Notes under the pieces: model-generated
The model's database searches: none
What the model was told of the DNA's origin: nothing
The model's input: the letters and a program-made list of their open reading frames with translations, nothing else
Source of the DNA: Burkholderia diffusa
GTDB lineage: Bacteria; Pseudomonadota; Gammaproteobacteria; Burkholderiales; Burkholderiaceae
Length of the DNA: 64,000 nt
NCBI RefSeq assembly: GCF_902499115.1
Contig: NZ_CABVPN010000002.1
Span: 62,001-126,000, forward strand
Direction of reading: 5' to 3'
Shown: positions 25,484 to 34,039 of the stretch, piece after piece
How the letters are laid out: every line of letters begins with the position of its first letter
How positions within the stretch are numbered: position 1 is the stretch's first letter
Program-made: the position numbers and the translations under genes

Positions 25484-26395
25484 ATGGACCATCTGCATGC
25501 AATGCGCATCTTTGCGCGCGTCGCCCACCTCGGCAGCTTCACGAAAGCGGCCGAGCAGTTGCAATTGCCGCGCCCGACGGTCAGCAATGCCGTCCAGTAT
25601 CTGGAAAAACACCTGCGGGTGCGCCTGCTGCAGCGAACCACCCGGCGCGTCGCGCTGACCGCCGAGGGCGCCACTTATTACGAGCGCTGCACGCGGCTGC
25701 TGGCCGATCTGGACGATGCCGAGACGCTGTTCGACGACGCCGGCGCCGCGCCGCGCGGCGTGATCCGCGTCGACCTGCCCGAACGCTTCGCCCTGAACAA
25801 GGTGATTCCGGCGCTGCCGGATTTCCACGCGCGCTATCCCGACCTGCGCGTCGTGCTGAGCACGACCGACCGCTTCGTCGATCTCATCTCCGACGGCATC
25901 GACTGCGCGGTGCGGGTCGGCGTGCTGTCCGACACGTCGCTGGTCGCGCGCCGCGTCGGCGAGATGGCGCAGATCAACTGCGCGTCGCCCGCGTATCTCG
26001 CGCGATACGGCACGCCGCGCTCGCCGGACGATTTGCCCGACCATGTCGCGGTCGGCTATTTCTCGAGCCGCACGGGCCGTGAGCTGGACTGGGAATATGC
26101 GGACATGGATTCGGGCGCGCTGCAGACGGTGAAAATGCGCAGCGTGGTCGCGGTAAACAGCTCGCAGGCGTATCTCGCGTGCTGCATCGCAGGCCTGGGT
26201 CTGATCCAGGTGCCGCGCGACGGGCTCGCGCCGCTGTTCGAGGACGGCTCGCTGGTCGAGGTGCTGCCGGAATGGCATGCCGCGCCGCTGCCGGTGTCGG
26301 TCGTGTTTCCGAACGGCCGGCATCTGGCGCCGCGCGTGCGGATCTTCGTCGACTGGCTCGCGCAAACGCTCGACGACGCGCACCGGCCAACATGA
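25484..26395 (+). CDS. LysR family regulator, divergent from the aldo/keto reductase
   Basis: 303 residues. HTH MDHLHAMRIFARVAHLGSFT and KAAEQLQLPRPTVSNAVQYLE; the remainder is a CrgA-type substrate-binding domain (RGVIRVDLPERFALNKVIP). Likely controls the divergent aldo/keto reductase gene and itself from the shared 141-bp spacer. Confidence 0.9.
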   Translation: MDHLHAMRIFARVAHLGSFTKAAEQLQLPRPTVSNAVQYLEKHLRVRLLQRTTRRVALTAEGATYYERCTRLLADLDDAETLFDDAGAAPRGVIRVDLPERFALNKVIPALPDFHARYPDLRVVLSTTDRFVDLISDGIDCAVRVGVLSDTSLVARRVGEMAQINCASPAYLARYGTPRSPDDLPDHVAVGYFSSRTGRELDWEYADMDSGALQTVKMRSVVAVNSSQAYLACCIAGLGLIQVPRDGLAPLFEDGSLVEVLPEWHAAPLPVSVVFPNGRHLAPRVRIFVDWLAQTLDDAHRPT

Positions 26396-26396
26396 C

Positions 26397-26437
26397 GAAA
26401 GCCGGCACCGGGGCGATCCGCCCCAGGGCGCCGGCAC
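26397..26437. terminator. GC-rich bidirectional hairpin between convergent genes
   Basis: Inner stem ggggcg / cgcccc (26410-26415 with 26419-26424) flanked by outer gccggc copies. It lies in the 49-nt gap between the convergent LysR and porin genes and could stop both transcripts. Confidence 0.5.
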
Positions 26438-26444
26438 ATCAGCG

Positions 26445-27599
26445 TCAGAACTTGTGGCGGATCGCGGCGCGCACCGCGAACTGGTTCGCCGACGACGACG
26501 GGCCGTCCGTCCCGACCACGTAGCCGCCATCGGCGGCGGTGCCGGTCTTGTCACCGGCGACCTTCTGCCATGCGCCCTGCAGGTAGACGTCGGTGCGCTT
26601 GGACAGGCTGTAGTCGGCCATCAGCCCGACGGTGTGGTACTTCGGCTTGAACGAACCGGCCGCGGCGTCGAACTTGCCGTCCGTGTACACGTACTGCGCG
26701 CCGAGATAGAAATCGGACGTGAGCTGATACTTGCCGTTGATCTCGAAGTTCTGGAACTTGGTCGCGGTCAGCCCGAGGCCCGAGAACGTCGACGCCGGCA
26801 GGTAGACGGTCGACACCGGGTTCTTCACGTCGGTCTTCGTATAGACGAAGCCGACCGTCGCCGGGCCGAACGTGTAGTTGATGCCGCCGCCGAAGATGCG
26901 CAGGCGGTCGGCGACGAAGTTCGCATCGTCGGCCGCGATCGCGCCCGCGTTGCCGACGCCCGGGCTGTTCGCCTGCAGGTAGGCAGCCGCGACCTGCAGC
27001 CCGGCCAGCGAATACTGCGCGCCGATGCTGTACTGTCGGTTGGTCGAGAAGCCCGTGCTGTTGCTGAAGCTGTAGGTGCCGCCGAACGACAGCCCGTTCC
27101 AGTCGGGGCTCGCATACTTGACCGTGTTGTTGACGCGGAACGAGTTGTCCGTGTTGTCGTTGTCGAACGGGTGCGAGAACAGCGTGCCGCCCCAGTTGCC
27201 GTTCGCGGTCAGCGGCGCGAGATAGTCGACGACTGAATCGTACTGGCGGCCGAAGGTCAGCGTGCCGAAGCGCGACGCGCTCAGCCCGACGAACGCCTGG
27301 CGGCCGAACATCCGGCCGCCCTGATTGAACCGGCCGTTGTTCACGTCGAAGCCGTTTTCCAGCGTGAAGATCGCCTTCAGCCCGCCGCCCAGGTCCTCGC
27401 TGCCCTTCAGGCCCCAGCGGCTGCCCTGCGCGTAGCCGCTCGCGAGCTGGTAATTCGTTTTTCCGACCCCGCCTACGTTCACGTTGTTCGTGTAGTTGAA
27501 GCCCTCGTCGATCAGGCCGTACAGCGTCACGCTGTCCTGCGCGAAGGCCGGCGCGGCAAAAGCGGCCAGCGCGGCGGCAAAAATGACGTGCTTCTTCAT
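26445..27599 (-). CDS. Gram-negative general porin (OmpC/OpcP-like, Burkholderia type)
   Basis: 384 residues with signal peptide MKKHVIFAAALAAFAAPAFA and mature start QDSVTLYGLIDEGFNYTNN, the hallmark of beta-proteobacterial porins. Further family motifs are GSRWGLKGSEDLGGGLKAIF, GRQAFVGLS…FGTLTFGRQYD (constriction-loop region) and the terminal aromatic FAVRAAIRHKF, where the last Phe is needed for outer-membrane assembly. Forms a trimeric 16-strand barrel for passive uptake. Preceded on its strand by a good ribosome site (ggaga). Confidence 0.95.
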   Translation of the reverse strand: MKKHVIFAAALAAFAAPAFAQDSVTLYGLIDEGFNYTNNVNVGGVGKTNYQLASGYAQGSRWGLKGSEDLGGGLKAIFTLENGFDVNNGRFNQGGRMFGRQAFVGLSASRFGTLTFGRQYDSVVDYLAPLTANGNWGGTLFSHPFDNDNTDNSFRVNNTVKYASPDWNGLSFGGTYSFSNSTGFSTNRQYSIGAQYSLAGLQVAAAYLQANSPGVGNAGAIAADDANFVADRLRIFGGGINYTFGPATVGFVYTKTDVKNPVSTVYLPASTFSGLGLTATKFQNFEINGKYQLTSDFYLGAQYVYTDGKFDAAAGSFKPKYHTVGLMADYSLSKRTDVYLQGAWQKVAGDKTGTAADGGYVVGTDGPSSSANQFAVRAAIRHKF

Positions 27600-27980
27600 G
27601 ACGAATCTCCGGAGCCGGGTGCCGGGCAGGCCATGCGCCCGGCGATTGTTTGGTCTGTTTTATAGAGGTGGCCCGCAGGGCGGACTGCGCGGTGTGCGGC
27701 CGCGAGGACAAAATGGTGTCACGTCGCAAACCGCCCGTCCATATGGGCGTGGGGCCGGCACGCAAAGCGTTGCGCTCGTCCAACTGCCCTGTCCTCGTCA
27801 TGGCCTGACCAGGCTTGTCGGTAGCGGCTGGCCGGCCCACCATCCGCGTAAACCCGGACGGCGTCACATCGGTGGCACAATGCGCATCCGTTCGTCATTT
27901 CTTCACGAAGTCATGCTTCACCCCGATTCATGCGCGGCGGGTGCCGGCCGCGCACGCGGCGCGCGCCGGGAGGCGGCCCG
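27600..27980. other. 381-nt divergent intergenic region between porin and OpgC genes
   Basis: Holds the 5' regions of two divergent genes. I see no convincing open frame. A tataaa-like hexamer occurs on the minus strand near 27659-27664 that could serve the porin gene, but no good partner -35 element was found. Confidence 0.4.
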
Positions 27981-29081
27981 ATGACCGCCGCCGCCCGGGC
28001 CGGCCGCTACGCCGAGCTCGACTTCTTCCGCGGCCTCGTGCTGCTGGTGATCGTCGTCGACCACATCGGCGGCAGCATCCTGTCGCGCGTGACGCTGCAT
28101 GCGTACGCGCTGTGCGATGCGGCCGAGGTGTTCGTGTTCCTCGGCGGTTTCGCGACCGCCATCGCGTACAACTCGCTCGCCGAGCGCCACGACGAGGCTG
28201 CCGCGCGCCAGCGTTTCATCCGCCGTGCCTTCGAGATCTACCGTGCTTTCCTCGTGACGGCCGGCCTGATGCTGCTCATCACCGCCGTGCTGAACGCATT
28301 CTCGATCGACGGCCCGAACATGCCGACCAACGATCTCGACGGCCTGCTCCACAAGCCGCTCGCCGCGCTGCGCGACATCCTGCTGTTCCGCCGCCAGCCG
28401 TATCTCGCGTCGGTGCTGCCGATGTATGCGTTCTTCGCGCTGCTCGTCCCGCTCGCGCTGCCGCTCGCGCGCACGCAGCCGTGGTTGATGCTCGCGTTCA
28501 GCGGCTCGCTCTGGTACGCGGCGCCGCACATTGCGCGCTTCTTGCCGACCGTCGAAGGCGCGCCGTGGGACTTCAATCCGTTCGCGTGGCAGTTCCTGTT
28601 CGTGCTCGGCGTGATCGCACGCTGCCAGCCCGTCTACCAGACGCTCGCACCGAAACCGCAGGGCTGGCTGCTGACGGCCGTGTCGCTCGCGATCGTCGCG
28701 GCCGGCGCGTACTACCGGCTGCGCATCGAGCCGTTCCCGACCGACCCGTCGATCAAGCAGAATCTCGGCGCGCTGCGGCTCGCGAACTTCCTCGCGATCG
28801 CGTGGCTCGCGGCCAAGCTCGTGCACCTCGGGTGGATGAAGAAGGTCGCGCATGCAATGCCGTGGATCGGCACGATCGGCCGCCAGGGGCTGCTGTGCTT
28901 CGTCGCCGGCACCGGCATCTCGCTCGCGGTCGACTCGCTGCTGTACCAGGCGACCGAAGGCTATCTGAACGTGCCGCTCGGCCTGACCGCCGACGTCGTC
29001 GCGATGGGCCTGCTGTATCTCGTCGCGAAGCTCTATGCGCCGCTCGTGTCGCGGCTGCCGTTCCCGTTCCGTCCGCGGTGA
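27981..29081 (+). CDS. OpgC family integral membrane acyltransferase-like protein
   Basis: 366 residues from the ATG at 27981, preceded by GGGAGG; an in-frame ATG at 27930 would add 17 Arg-rich residues. About ten membrane helices. OpgC-domain motifs: ELDFFRGLVLLVIVVDHIGGS, FVFLGGFATAIAYN (catalytic-His region is the DHIGGS helix), LPMYAFFALLVPLALPL. OpgC proteins add succinyl groups to osmoregulated periplasmic glucans; homologues in Burkholderia are often far from opgGH, as here. The following esterase begins 64 nt downstream. Confidence 0.85.
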   Translation: MTAAARAGRYAELDFFRGLVLLVIVVDHIGGSILSRVTLHAYALCDAAEVFVFLGGFATAIAYNSLAERHDEAAARQRFIRRAFEIYRAFLVTAGLMLLITAVLNAFSIDGPNMPTNDLDGLLHKPLAALRDILLFRRQPYLASVLPMYAFFALLVPLALPLARTQPWLMLAFSGSLWYAAPHIARFLPTVEGAPWDFNPFAWQFLFVLGVIARCQPVYQTLAPKPQGWLLTAVSLAIVAAGAYYRLRIEPFPTDPSIKQNLGALRLANFLAIAWLAAKLVHLGWMKKVAHAMPWIGTIGRQGLLCFVAGTGISLAVDSLLYQATEGYLNVPLGLTADVVAMGLLYLVAKLYAPLVSRLPFPFRPR

Positions 29082-29145
29082 TGATGCGCCGCGCCGTCAC
29101 GCGCCGCTGCTACGATAGCGGGCGCCTCTCCTGAAACGGTTCACC

Positions 29146-30090
29146 ATGCGCCGACTCGCCCTTCCGTTCGCCGCCGCCCTGATCGCCGGTGCCATCGCCA
29201 CCGCCCACGCCACGCCGGGCGGGCCCGCGGTTTCGCCGGCGTCGTCCGCGCCCGCGGCCGCGACCGTCCCGCCCGCAACGATCGCGCCGGCCGCCCAGGA
29301 ACCCTCGGTCAATCCGGGCAGCAGCGTCGTGCTGCGCGCGTTCCGGTCGGCGTCGCTGAAGCGCGACTGGTCTTACACGGTCTACCTGCCGCCCGGCTAC
29401 AACCCGGAAGGCGCGCGCTATCCGGTGCTGTACCTGCTGCACGGCAACGCCGGCAACGCAAACGACTGGATCACGCAGGGCCGGCTGCAGGCCACCGCCG
29501 ACACGCTGATCGAGCGCCGCGAGATCCCGCCCGTCGTGATCGTGATGCCGCAAGGCGGCACCGACTGGTACGTCGACCGCAAGGAGAAAATGCAGAGCGC
29601 GTTCCTCAACGACCTGCTGCCTGAAGTCGAAGCGCACTTCGCGGTGTCGAACCAGCGCGCGGGCCGCGCGATCGGCGGCGTGTCGATGGGCGGCTTCGGC
29701 GCGCTGCGCTTCTCGCTGCTCGAGCCGGGCCTGTTCTGCGGCGCGATGCTGCTGAGCCCCGCGATCTACGCGAACGAGCCGCCGCTCAATTCCGCCGCAC
29801 GTTATGTCGGCGTGTTCGGCGACCGGCAGTTCGACCCGCGCGTGTGGCACGAGCTGAACTACCCGGCGCTGATGCGCGGTTATTTCGCGCGCAACTGGCG
29901 CGTGCCGATGTTCATCGCGGCGGGCGACGACGACCTGACGATCCAGGCCGAATCGAGCGTGCTGTACACGCACCTGCGCCGCGCGCAAAACCCGGCGGAA
30001 CTGCGCATCGTCGACGGCGGGCACACGTGGGAAGTGTGGCGCGGGCTGCTCGGTCAGGGGTTGAAGTACGCACTGGAATGCGTGAAATGA
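29146..30090 (+). CDS. exported esterase of the esterase D/FrmB alpha/beta-hydrolase family
   Basis: 314 residues. Signal peptide (MRRLALPFAAALIAGAIATAHA), then an Ala/Pro linker. Esterase D features: SYTVYLPPGYNPEGARYPVLYLLHG (two blocks), nucleophile elbow GGVSMGGFGAL, and the catalytic His in VDGGHTWEVWR. The catalytic Asp is probably in AAGDDDLTI. Mycolyl-transferase-like enzymes of this family hydrolyse short acyl esters; the periplasmic location and the adjacent OpgC gene might point to envelope-glycan deacylation (inference). Confidence 0.88.
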   Translation: MRRLALPFAAALIAGAIATAHATPGGPAVSPASSAPAAATVPPATIAPAAQEPSVNPGSSVVLRAFRSASLKRDWSYTVYLPPGYNPEGARYPVLYLLHGNAGNANDWITQGRLQATADTLIERREIPPVVIVMPQGGTDWYVDRKEKMQSAFLNDLLPEVEAHFAVSNQRAGRAIGGVSMGGFGALRFSLLEPGLFCGAMLLSPAIYANEPPLNSAARYVGVFGDRQFDPRVWHELNYPALMRGYFARNWRVPMFIAAGDDDLTIQAESSVLYTHLRRAQNPAELRIVDGGHTWEVWRGLLGQGLKYALECVK

Positions 30091-30156
30091 TGCGGGCCCG
30101 AGCGCGGCCCTGCCGTGGCGGGCGGTATGCGCGCGCCGCCGGCCGCCTTGCTTGAG

Positions 30157-31758
30157 TCAGACTTCCGCAGCGATCGTCCTTGCCATCCGCAGCGCCAGCG
30201 CATACCCGGTCAGCGTCGGATTGACCACCGACGAACTCGGATGCACGGCCGTGCTCGCGATGAACAGGTTCGGGTGATCGTGCGTACGGCAATCGCGGTC
30301 GACGACCGAATCGGCCGGATCGCTGCCCATGATCGTCGTGCCCATGATGTGCGAACTCGGCACCCACGCATGGATGTCGTTCACGATCTCGGTCGCACCG
30401 AACACCCGCTGGAAATCGCGGTAGTCGTCGAGCACTTGCGATGCCGCGCGCAACGCGTAGTCGTACACGTCGTAGTCGGTGCGCGGCGTCGGCAGCCCGA
30501 GCGCATCCTTGCGATCGCTCAGCGTCACGCGGTTGCGCGGGTCGGGCAGGATCTCGACGTAGCTGGCGATCTTCAGATAGCGCGCCGCGTCGTGACGGAT
30601 CCGCGTATCGAGCGCGTCGCCGACGACACCTTGCGCGATCAGCCGCCGCGTGACGACCTCGTTGGGCACCGTGTTGTCGAGGAAATGCCGGATCGCGCCG
30701 TGTTCGCGGCGAAACGCGCCGTCGCGCCGCGTGTTGATACTGCCCTGCTGCGTCGGGCCGCGCCCGGCCCACACCGGCTCGCGCGCGAGCATCGCGATCG
30801 CGCGGCCGGTGTGTCCCATCATGTTGCGGCCGACCTGGTCCGACGAATTCGCGACACCCGACATCAGCAGCAGCTTCGGAATCTCGACGCCATGCGCCGC
30901 GAGCACGAAGGTCCGCGCGGTCAGGCGCGTGCTCTTGCCGTCCGGCGTCATGTAATGGATCGCGGCGATCCTGCGATTCTCGCCGCGCTCGATCTTGTAG
31001 ACGACCGCGTTCGTCAGCAGCCGCGCGCCCTGCGCGACGGCGCGCAGCACCGGGCGATCGCCTGAAAATTGCGCACCGATCGGGCAGATCGGCGCGCAGT
31101 TGTTGTTGCCGGCGCAGGTCGGTCGACCCTCGTAGGGCCGCGTCGCGCGCGCGTTGGGTTCGTCGACGAAACGATGACCGATCGTCGCGACCTTGTCCGC
31201 GACCTGCTGCGTCAGGTACGACCACGGTTGCTGCCGCATCGGATACGGCTTCGAGCGCGGCGGGAACGGCCCGCCGCCCTGGCCGCTCTGGTCGTCGGTA
31301 TCCGAGCCCGATACGCCGATCTGCTCTTCGGCGAGCTGATACCACGGCTCGAGTTCGTCATAACCGATCGGCCAGTCGCGCCCCTGGCCGTAGAGGCTGC
31401 GCAGCCGGAAATCGTTCGGCAGCATGCGCCACGTCGCCCCTCCCCAGTGCCACGTGGTGCCGCCGACGAGGCGCAGGAACGACGGCTTCTGCAGCACCGG
31501 GCCGACGCTGTCGATGTAGCGATCGGAATAGCGCCCCGTGGACGATTTCGGCGCCCACGGCAGGTCCGGATACGGGCCGTTGTAGTCCGACTTGTTGCCG
31601 TAGTCGCGGAACGCGCGCACGAGCTCGGCACGCTTCACCTCCGGCCCCGCCTCGAGCACGATGACGGACTTGCGTTCCTGCGTCAGCGACTGCGCAACGG
31701 CGCCGCCCAGGATGCCCGCGCCGATTACGATGACGTCCGCGTCATAGGTAGTGCTCAT
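30157..31758 (-). CDS. GMC family oxidoreductase, FAD subunit of a membrane-bound sugar/sugar-acid dehydrogenase
   Basis: 533 residues. N-terminal FAD-binding motif VIVIGAGILGGAVAQ (about 10-24), GGTTWHWGGATWR near 100, CAGNNNCAPICPIGAQF near 216-232 (a cysteine cluster typical of the iron-sulfur-containing dehydrogenase alpha subunits), and the C-terminal VVNPTLTGYALALRMA. It oxidises a sugar, sugar acid or polyol and passes electrons to the cytochrome c subunit. Encoded last in an operon after the small subunit (27 nt upstream) and tri-haem cytochrome c, the gluconate/2-ketogluconate/sorbitol dehydrogenase arrangement. Confidence 0.92.
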   Translation of the reverse strand: MSTTYDADVIVIGAGILGGAVAQSLTQERKSVIVLEAGPEVKRAELVRAFRDYGNKSDYNGPYPDLPWAPKSSTGRYSDRYIDSVGPVLQKPSFLRLVGGTTWHWGGATWRMLPNDFRLRSLYGQGRDWPIGYDELEPWYQLAEEQIGVSGSDTDDQSGQGGGPFPPRSKPYPMRQQPWSYLTQQVADKVATIGHRFVDEPNARATRPYEGRPTCAGNNNCAPICPIGAQFSGDRPVLRAVAQGARLLTNAVVYKIERGENRRIAAIHYMTPDGKSTRLTARTFVLAAHGVEIPKLLLMSGVANSSDQVGRNMMGHTGRAIAMLAREPVWAGRGPTQQGSINTRRDGAFRREHGAIRHFLDNTVPNEVVTRRLIAQGVVGDALDTRIRHDAARYLKIASYVEILPDPRNRVTLSDRKDALGLPTPRTDYDVYDYALRAASQVLDDYRDFQRVFGATEIVNDIHAWVPSSHIMGTTIMGSDPADSVVDRDCRTHDHPNLFIASTAVHPSSSVVNPTLTGYALALRMARTIAAEV

Positions 31759-31785
31759 GATTTCGATCCTCGTTCGATAGGCCGG

Positions 31786-32328
31786 TCAGCCGGCGTCGGC
31801 GGTCGGGCGCGCCGTCCAGTACTCGGGGCGCGCGCGGATGTAGGTCGGAATGACCGTGACGTCGGCGGTCGGCTCGAACATCAGCGCGGTTTCGTAGCCG
31901 ACCATGCGCGCCTGCCCGCCATGGCCGACGCTGCCCGTGTAGAAGGCCTCGATGATGGCCAGCGCGGCGGTGCGCAACTCGGGGGCCGCGACGCCGAGCG
32001 TGCGCACGAGCGCGTCGAGCGGCTGCGTGCCCATGTCGATCGCGACGGCGAGCGCGCGCAGCCGCGCGGGAAATTCGCGGTCCTGCGCGACGAGACCGTC
32101 GTAGACGGATTGCACATAGCGCGACGGAAGCGTCGAGCGGCGCGTCAGGTAGGCGGCCACGCCGGCAAAATCCCGCAGCGGCACGGCCTCTGGCGCAGCC
32201 GCTGCACGTGCGATCAGCATGCCGGCAGGCAGTGCGGCGGCAAGCGCCGCGCCGGCCGACAGCTTCACGAAGCGGCGACGCTGCGCGTTCGCGTCGTCGG
32301 TCACGTCGAAATCCTTCATCGCGTGCAT
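31786..32328 (-). CDS. small (gamma) subunit of the membrane-bound dehydrogenase
   Basis: 180 residues. It has a twin-arginine-like leader (QRRRFVKLSAGAALAAALPAG), matching the Tat signal of this subunit, which carries the FAD subunit to the periplasm as a folded pair. The mature part has the family pattern DFAGVAAYLTRRSTLPSRY and AFYTGSVGHGGQARMVGYETALMFEPT. An alternative ATG at 32319 would remove three residues. Lies 6 nt from the cytochrome c gene and 27 nt from the flavoprotein gene. Confidence 0.9.
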   Translation of the reverse strand: MHAMKDFDVTDDANAQRRRFVKLSAGAALAAALPAGMLIARAAAAPEAVPLRDFAGVAAYLTRRSTLPSRYVQSVYDGLVAQDREFPARLRALAVAIDMGTQPLDALVRTLGVAAPELRTAALAIIEAFYTGSVGHGGQARMVGYETALMFEPTADVTVIPTYIRARPEYWTARPTADAG

Positions 32329-32334
32329 CTCCTG

Positions 32335-33621
32335 TCAGTGGGCGGGGGCCGTGCGGATCTTCGCGACATCCGCCGCGCTCACGCGAGTCTTGCCATTGCC
32401 GAACCGGTCGCTCAAGTAGTTCACCAAGGTCGCCACTTCGTCATCCTTGAGTTCGGTCTGGAACGCCGGCATGAAATAGTGCGCGGCGCCGTTGTTCACG
32501 CTCGCGCCATGCATGACCACCTGCAGCAGGTTCGACGCCGTGGCGGTGCCGACCGCGCTGTTGGCGAACAGCGACGGGAAGAATCCGTCCGCCGTGCCGG
32601 CGCCCGTCATCCCGTGACAGCTCGCGCAATGATCGAGGTAGAGCGACGCGCCGGCCGGTGCCGGGCTTCCCATCGCGGCCGCGGCGCGTACCGCGACGTA
32701 GTCGTCGGTCTTGCGCCCCTGCGCGGAACGCGGTGCGATATCGGCGCCCTTCGCCGCCGGCACGGTCGACAAATAGGCGGCGATCGCATTCAGATCGCGG
32801 TCGCTCATGCGGCTGAAGCTGTGTTCGACCGCTTCCGCCATCGGGCCGGCCGCCTGTGCCTTGCCCGGCACGTTGCCGGTGCGCAGGTACTGGACGATCT
32901 GCGCGGTCGTCCACGTGCCGATGCCCGCGTCGCGGTCGCGCGTGATGTTGAACGCCTGCCAGCCCGCGAGCGGCGCGCCGCCGAGATAGCCGGCGCCGGT
33001 TTCGTCGTAGGCCAGCTCCTGCATCCCGATGCCGCGCGGCGTATGACAGGTGCCGCAGTGCGCGGCGCCCTGCACCAGGTAGGCGCCGCGATTCCACTCG
33101 GCGTCCCGCCCGTGCTTCGGCACATACGCGCCTTCGCGCAGATACAGCGCGTTCCAGATCTTCAGCGGCCAGCGCATGGTCAGCGGCCACGGGAAATCCG
33201 GCCGGCGGTTCGGCTGGTGCACCGGCGCGACGCCGTGCATGAAATACGCGTACAGGTTCGCGATGTCGTCGTCGCTGAACTTCGTGTACGACGGATACGG
33301 CATTGCCGGATACAGGTTGCCGCCGTCGCGCCGAAGCCCCTTGCGCAGCACGTTCGCGAATTCCTGCTCCGAGTAGTTGCCGATCCCCGTTTGCTTGTCC
33401 GGCGTGATGTTGGTCGAGTAGATGTCGCCCATCGGCAACGGCATCGCGAGGCCGCCCGCGAACGGCTGCCCTCCCTGCACCGTATGGCACGCGACGCAGT
33501 CGGCCGCGACGGCCAGCGCCTTGCCCGCGGCGACGCGATCCGCGGCCTGCACGGCCGCCGATGCGGGGTCCGTCGCAATGAGGAAAAGCGCGACAAGCGC
33601 GGAAAAGCCGGGTAAACGCAT
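32335..33621 (-). CDS. tri-haem cytochrome c subunit of the membrane-bound dehydrogenase
   Basis: 428 residues with a signal peptide (MRLPGFSALVALFLIATDPASA). Three CxxCH haem sites are visible: DCVACHTV (C42-H46), HCGTCHTP (about 190) and SCASCHGM region (about 335), each followed by a methionine-bearing segment. This is the electron-transferring subunit that passes electrons to ubiquinone in the inner membrane. First gene of the operon; a paired dyad lies about 112 nt upstream. Confidence 0.93.
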   Translation of the reverse strand: MRLPGFSALVALFLIATDPASAAVQAADRVAAGKALAVAADCVACHTVQGGQPFAGGLAMPLPMGDIYSTNITPDKQTGIGNYSEQEFANVLRKGLRRDGGNLYPAMPYPSYTKFSDDDIANLYAYFMHGVAPVHQPNRRPDFPWPLTMRWPLKIWNALYLREGAYVPKHGRDAEWNRGAYLVQGAAHCGTCHTPRGIGMQELAYDETGAGYLGGAPLAGWQAFNITRDRDAGIGTWTTAQIVQYLRTGNVPGKAQAAGPMAEAVEHSFSRMSDRDLNAIAAYLSTVPAAKGADIAPRSAQGRKTDDYVAVRAAAAMGSPAPAGASLYLDHCASCHGMTGAGTADGFFPSLFANSAVGTATASNLLQVVMHGASVNNGAAHYFMPAFQTELKDDEVATLVNYLSDRFGNGKTRVSAADVAKIRTAPAH

Positions 33622-33732
33622 GGAAATCGTCCGTGAGAAATCCGGTGAGCAAAGCGGTTTCGGGGAGCCTCGCGATACGGCCCTCTATCTTCCGGAGAAA
33701 TCGCTCGCGTGGTTTGGCCGCACTATATCATC

Positions 33733-33763
33733 TTCTGTATCGATACACTAAATCGATACAGAA
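33733..33763. promoter_or_regulatory. 12-7-12 inverted repeat upstream of the cytochrome c operon
   Basis: Perfect arms ttctgtatcgat (33733-33744) and atcgatacagaa (33752-33763), 7-bp spacer. The left part contains a self-palindrome tgtatcgataca (33736-33747), and taaatcgataca (33749-33760) is a near copy with 13 bp between centres. The layout suggests two adjacent sites for a dimeric regulator (GntR or TetR type is possible). It sits about 112 bp before the cytochrome c start codon. Confidence 0.6.
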
Positions 33764-33909
33764 TCACCATTCGGATAATAATCGGCGGATGCCGGATCAG
33801 CGTCGCGGGATTCCGGAAGACGGTCGAACGCCGCGCGGGCGCGGCCGCGCCGATCGGCGTGCCGGGTGAGCCGGCACCGTTTTCAGTGCAGCGGGACGAA
33901 AGAACGGCT

Positions 33910-33945
33910 CGCATGCCGCGCAGGACAAAGTCCGGGCGGCATGCG
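33910..33945 (-). terminator. large hairpin downstream of the SfnB-like gene
   Basis: Outer 9-bp stem cgcatgccg / cggcatgcg (33910-33918 with 33937-33945) enclosing an inner ggac-aaa-gtcc stem. It follows the SfnB-like gene by about 95 nt on the minus strand and precedes the dehydrogenase operon promoter region. No T tract, so termination is tentative. Confidence 0.35.
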
Positions 33946-34039
33946 GCTCAGCGATGCGACGGAACGTTCGCCCGGGAGACGGCACATGCTGCGCAGCATG
34001 GCTGGCGCGCGCGACATTTCGGCTCGCGAAAGCGTCGGT

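Larger units (their letters stand above)
33622..34039. other. 418-nt gap between the dehydrogenase operon and the SfnB-like gene
   Basis: Contains the 31-bp dyad at 33733-33763, a structured hairpin at 33910-33945 and a short perfect palindrome catgctgcgcagcatg (33984-33999). The section around the dyad is unusually AT-rich for this genome. No gene is evident. Confidence 0.5.

Noticed and set aside
31069..33615. 848-residue + strand open frame antisense to the dehydrogenase operon
   Set aside because: Composition typical of a shadow frame; the minus-strand genes have full family motifs and haem sites.
33733..33763. The TGTATCGATACA dyad as a LexA box
   Set aside because: CTGT…ACAG spacing is wrong (the palindrome is 2 bp too short), so it does not meet the LexA consensus.
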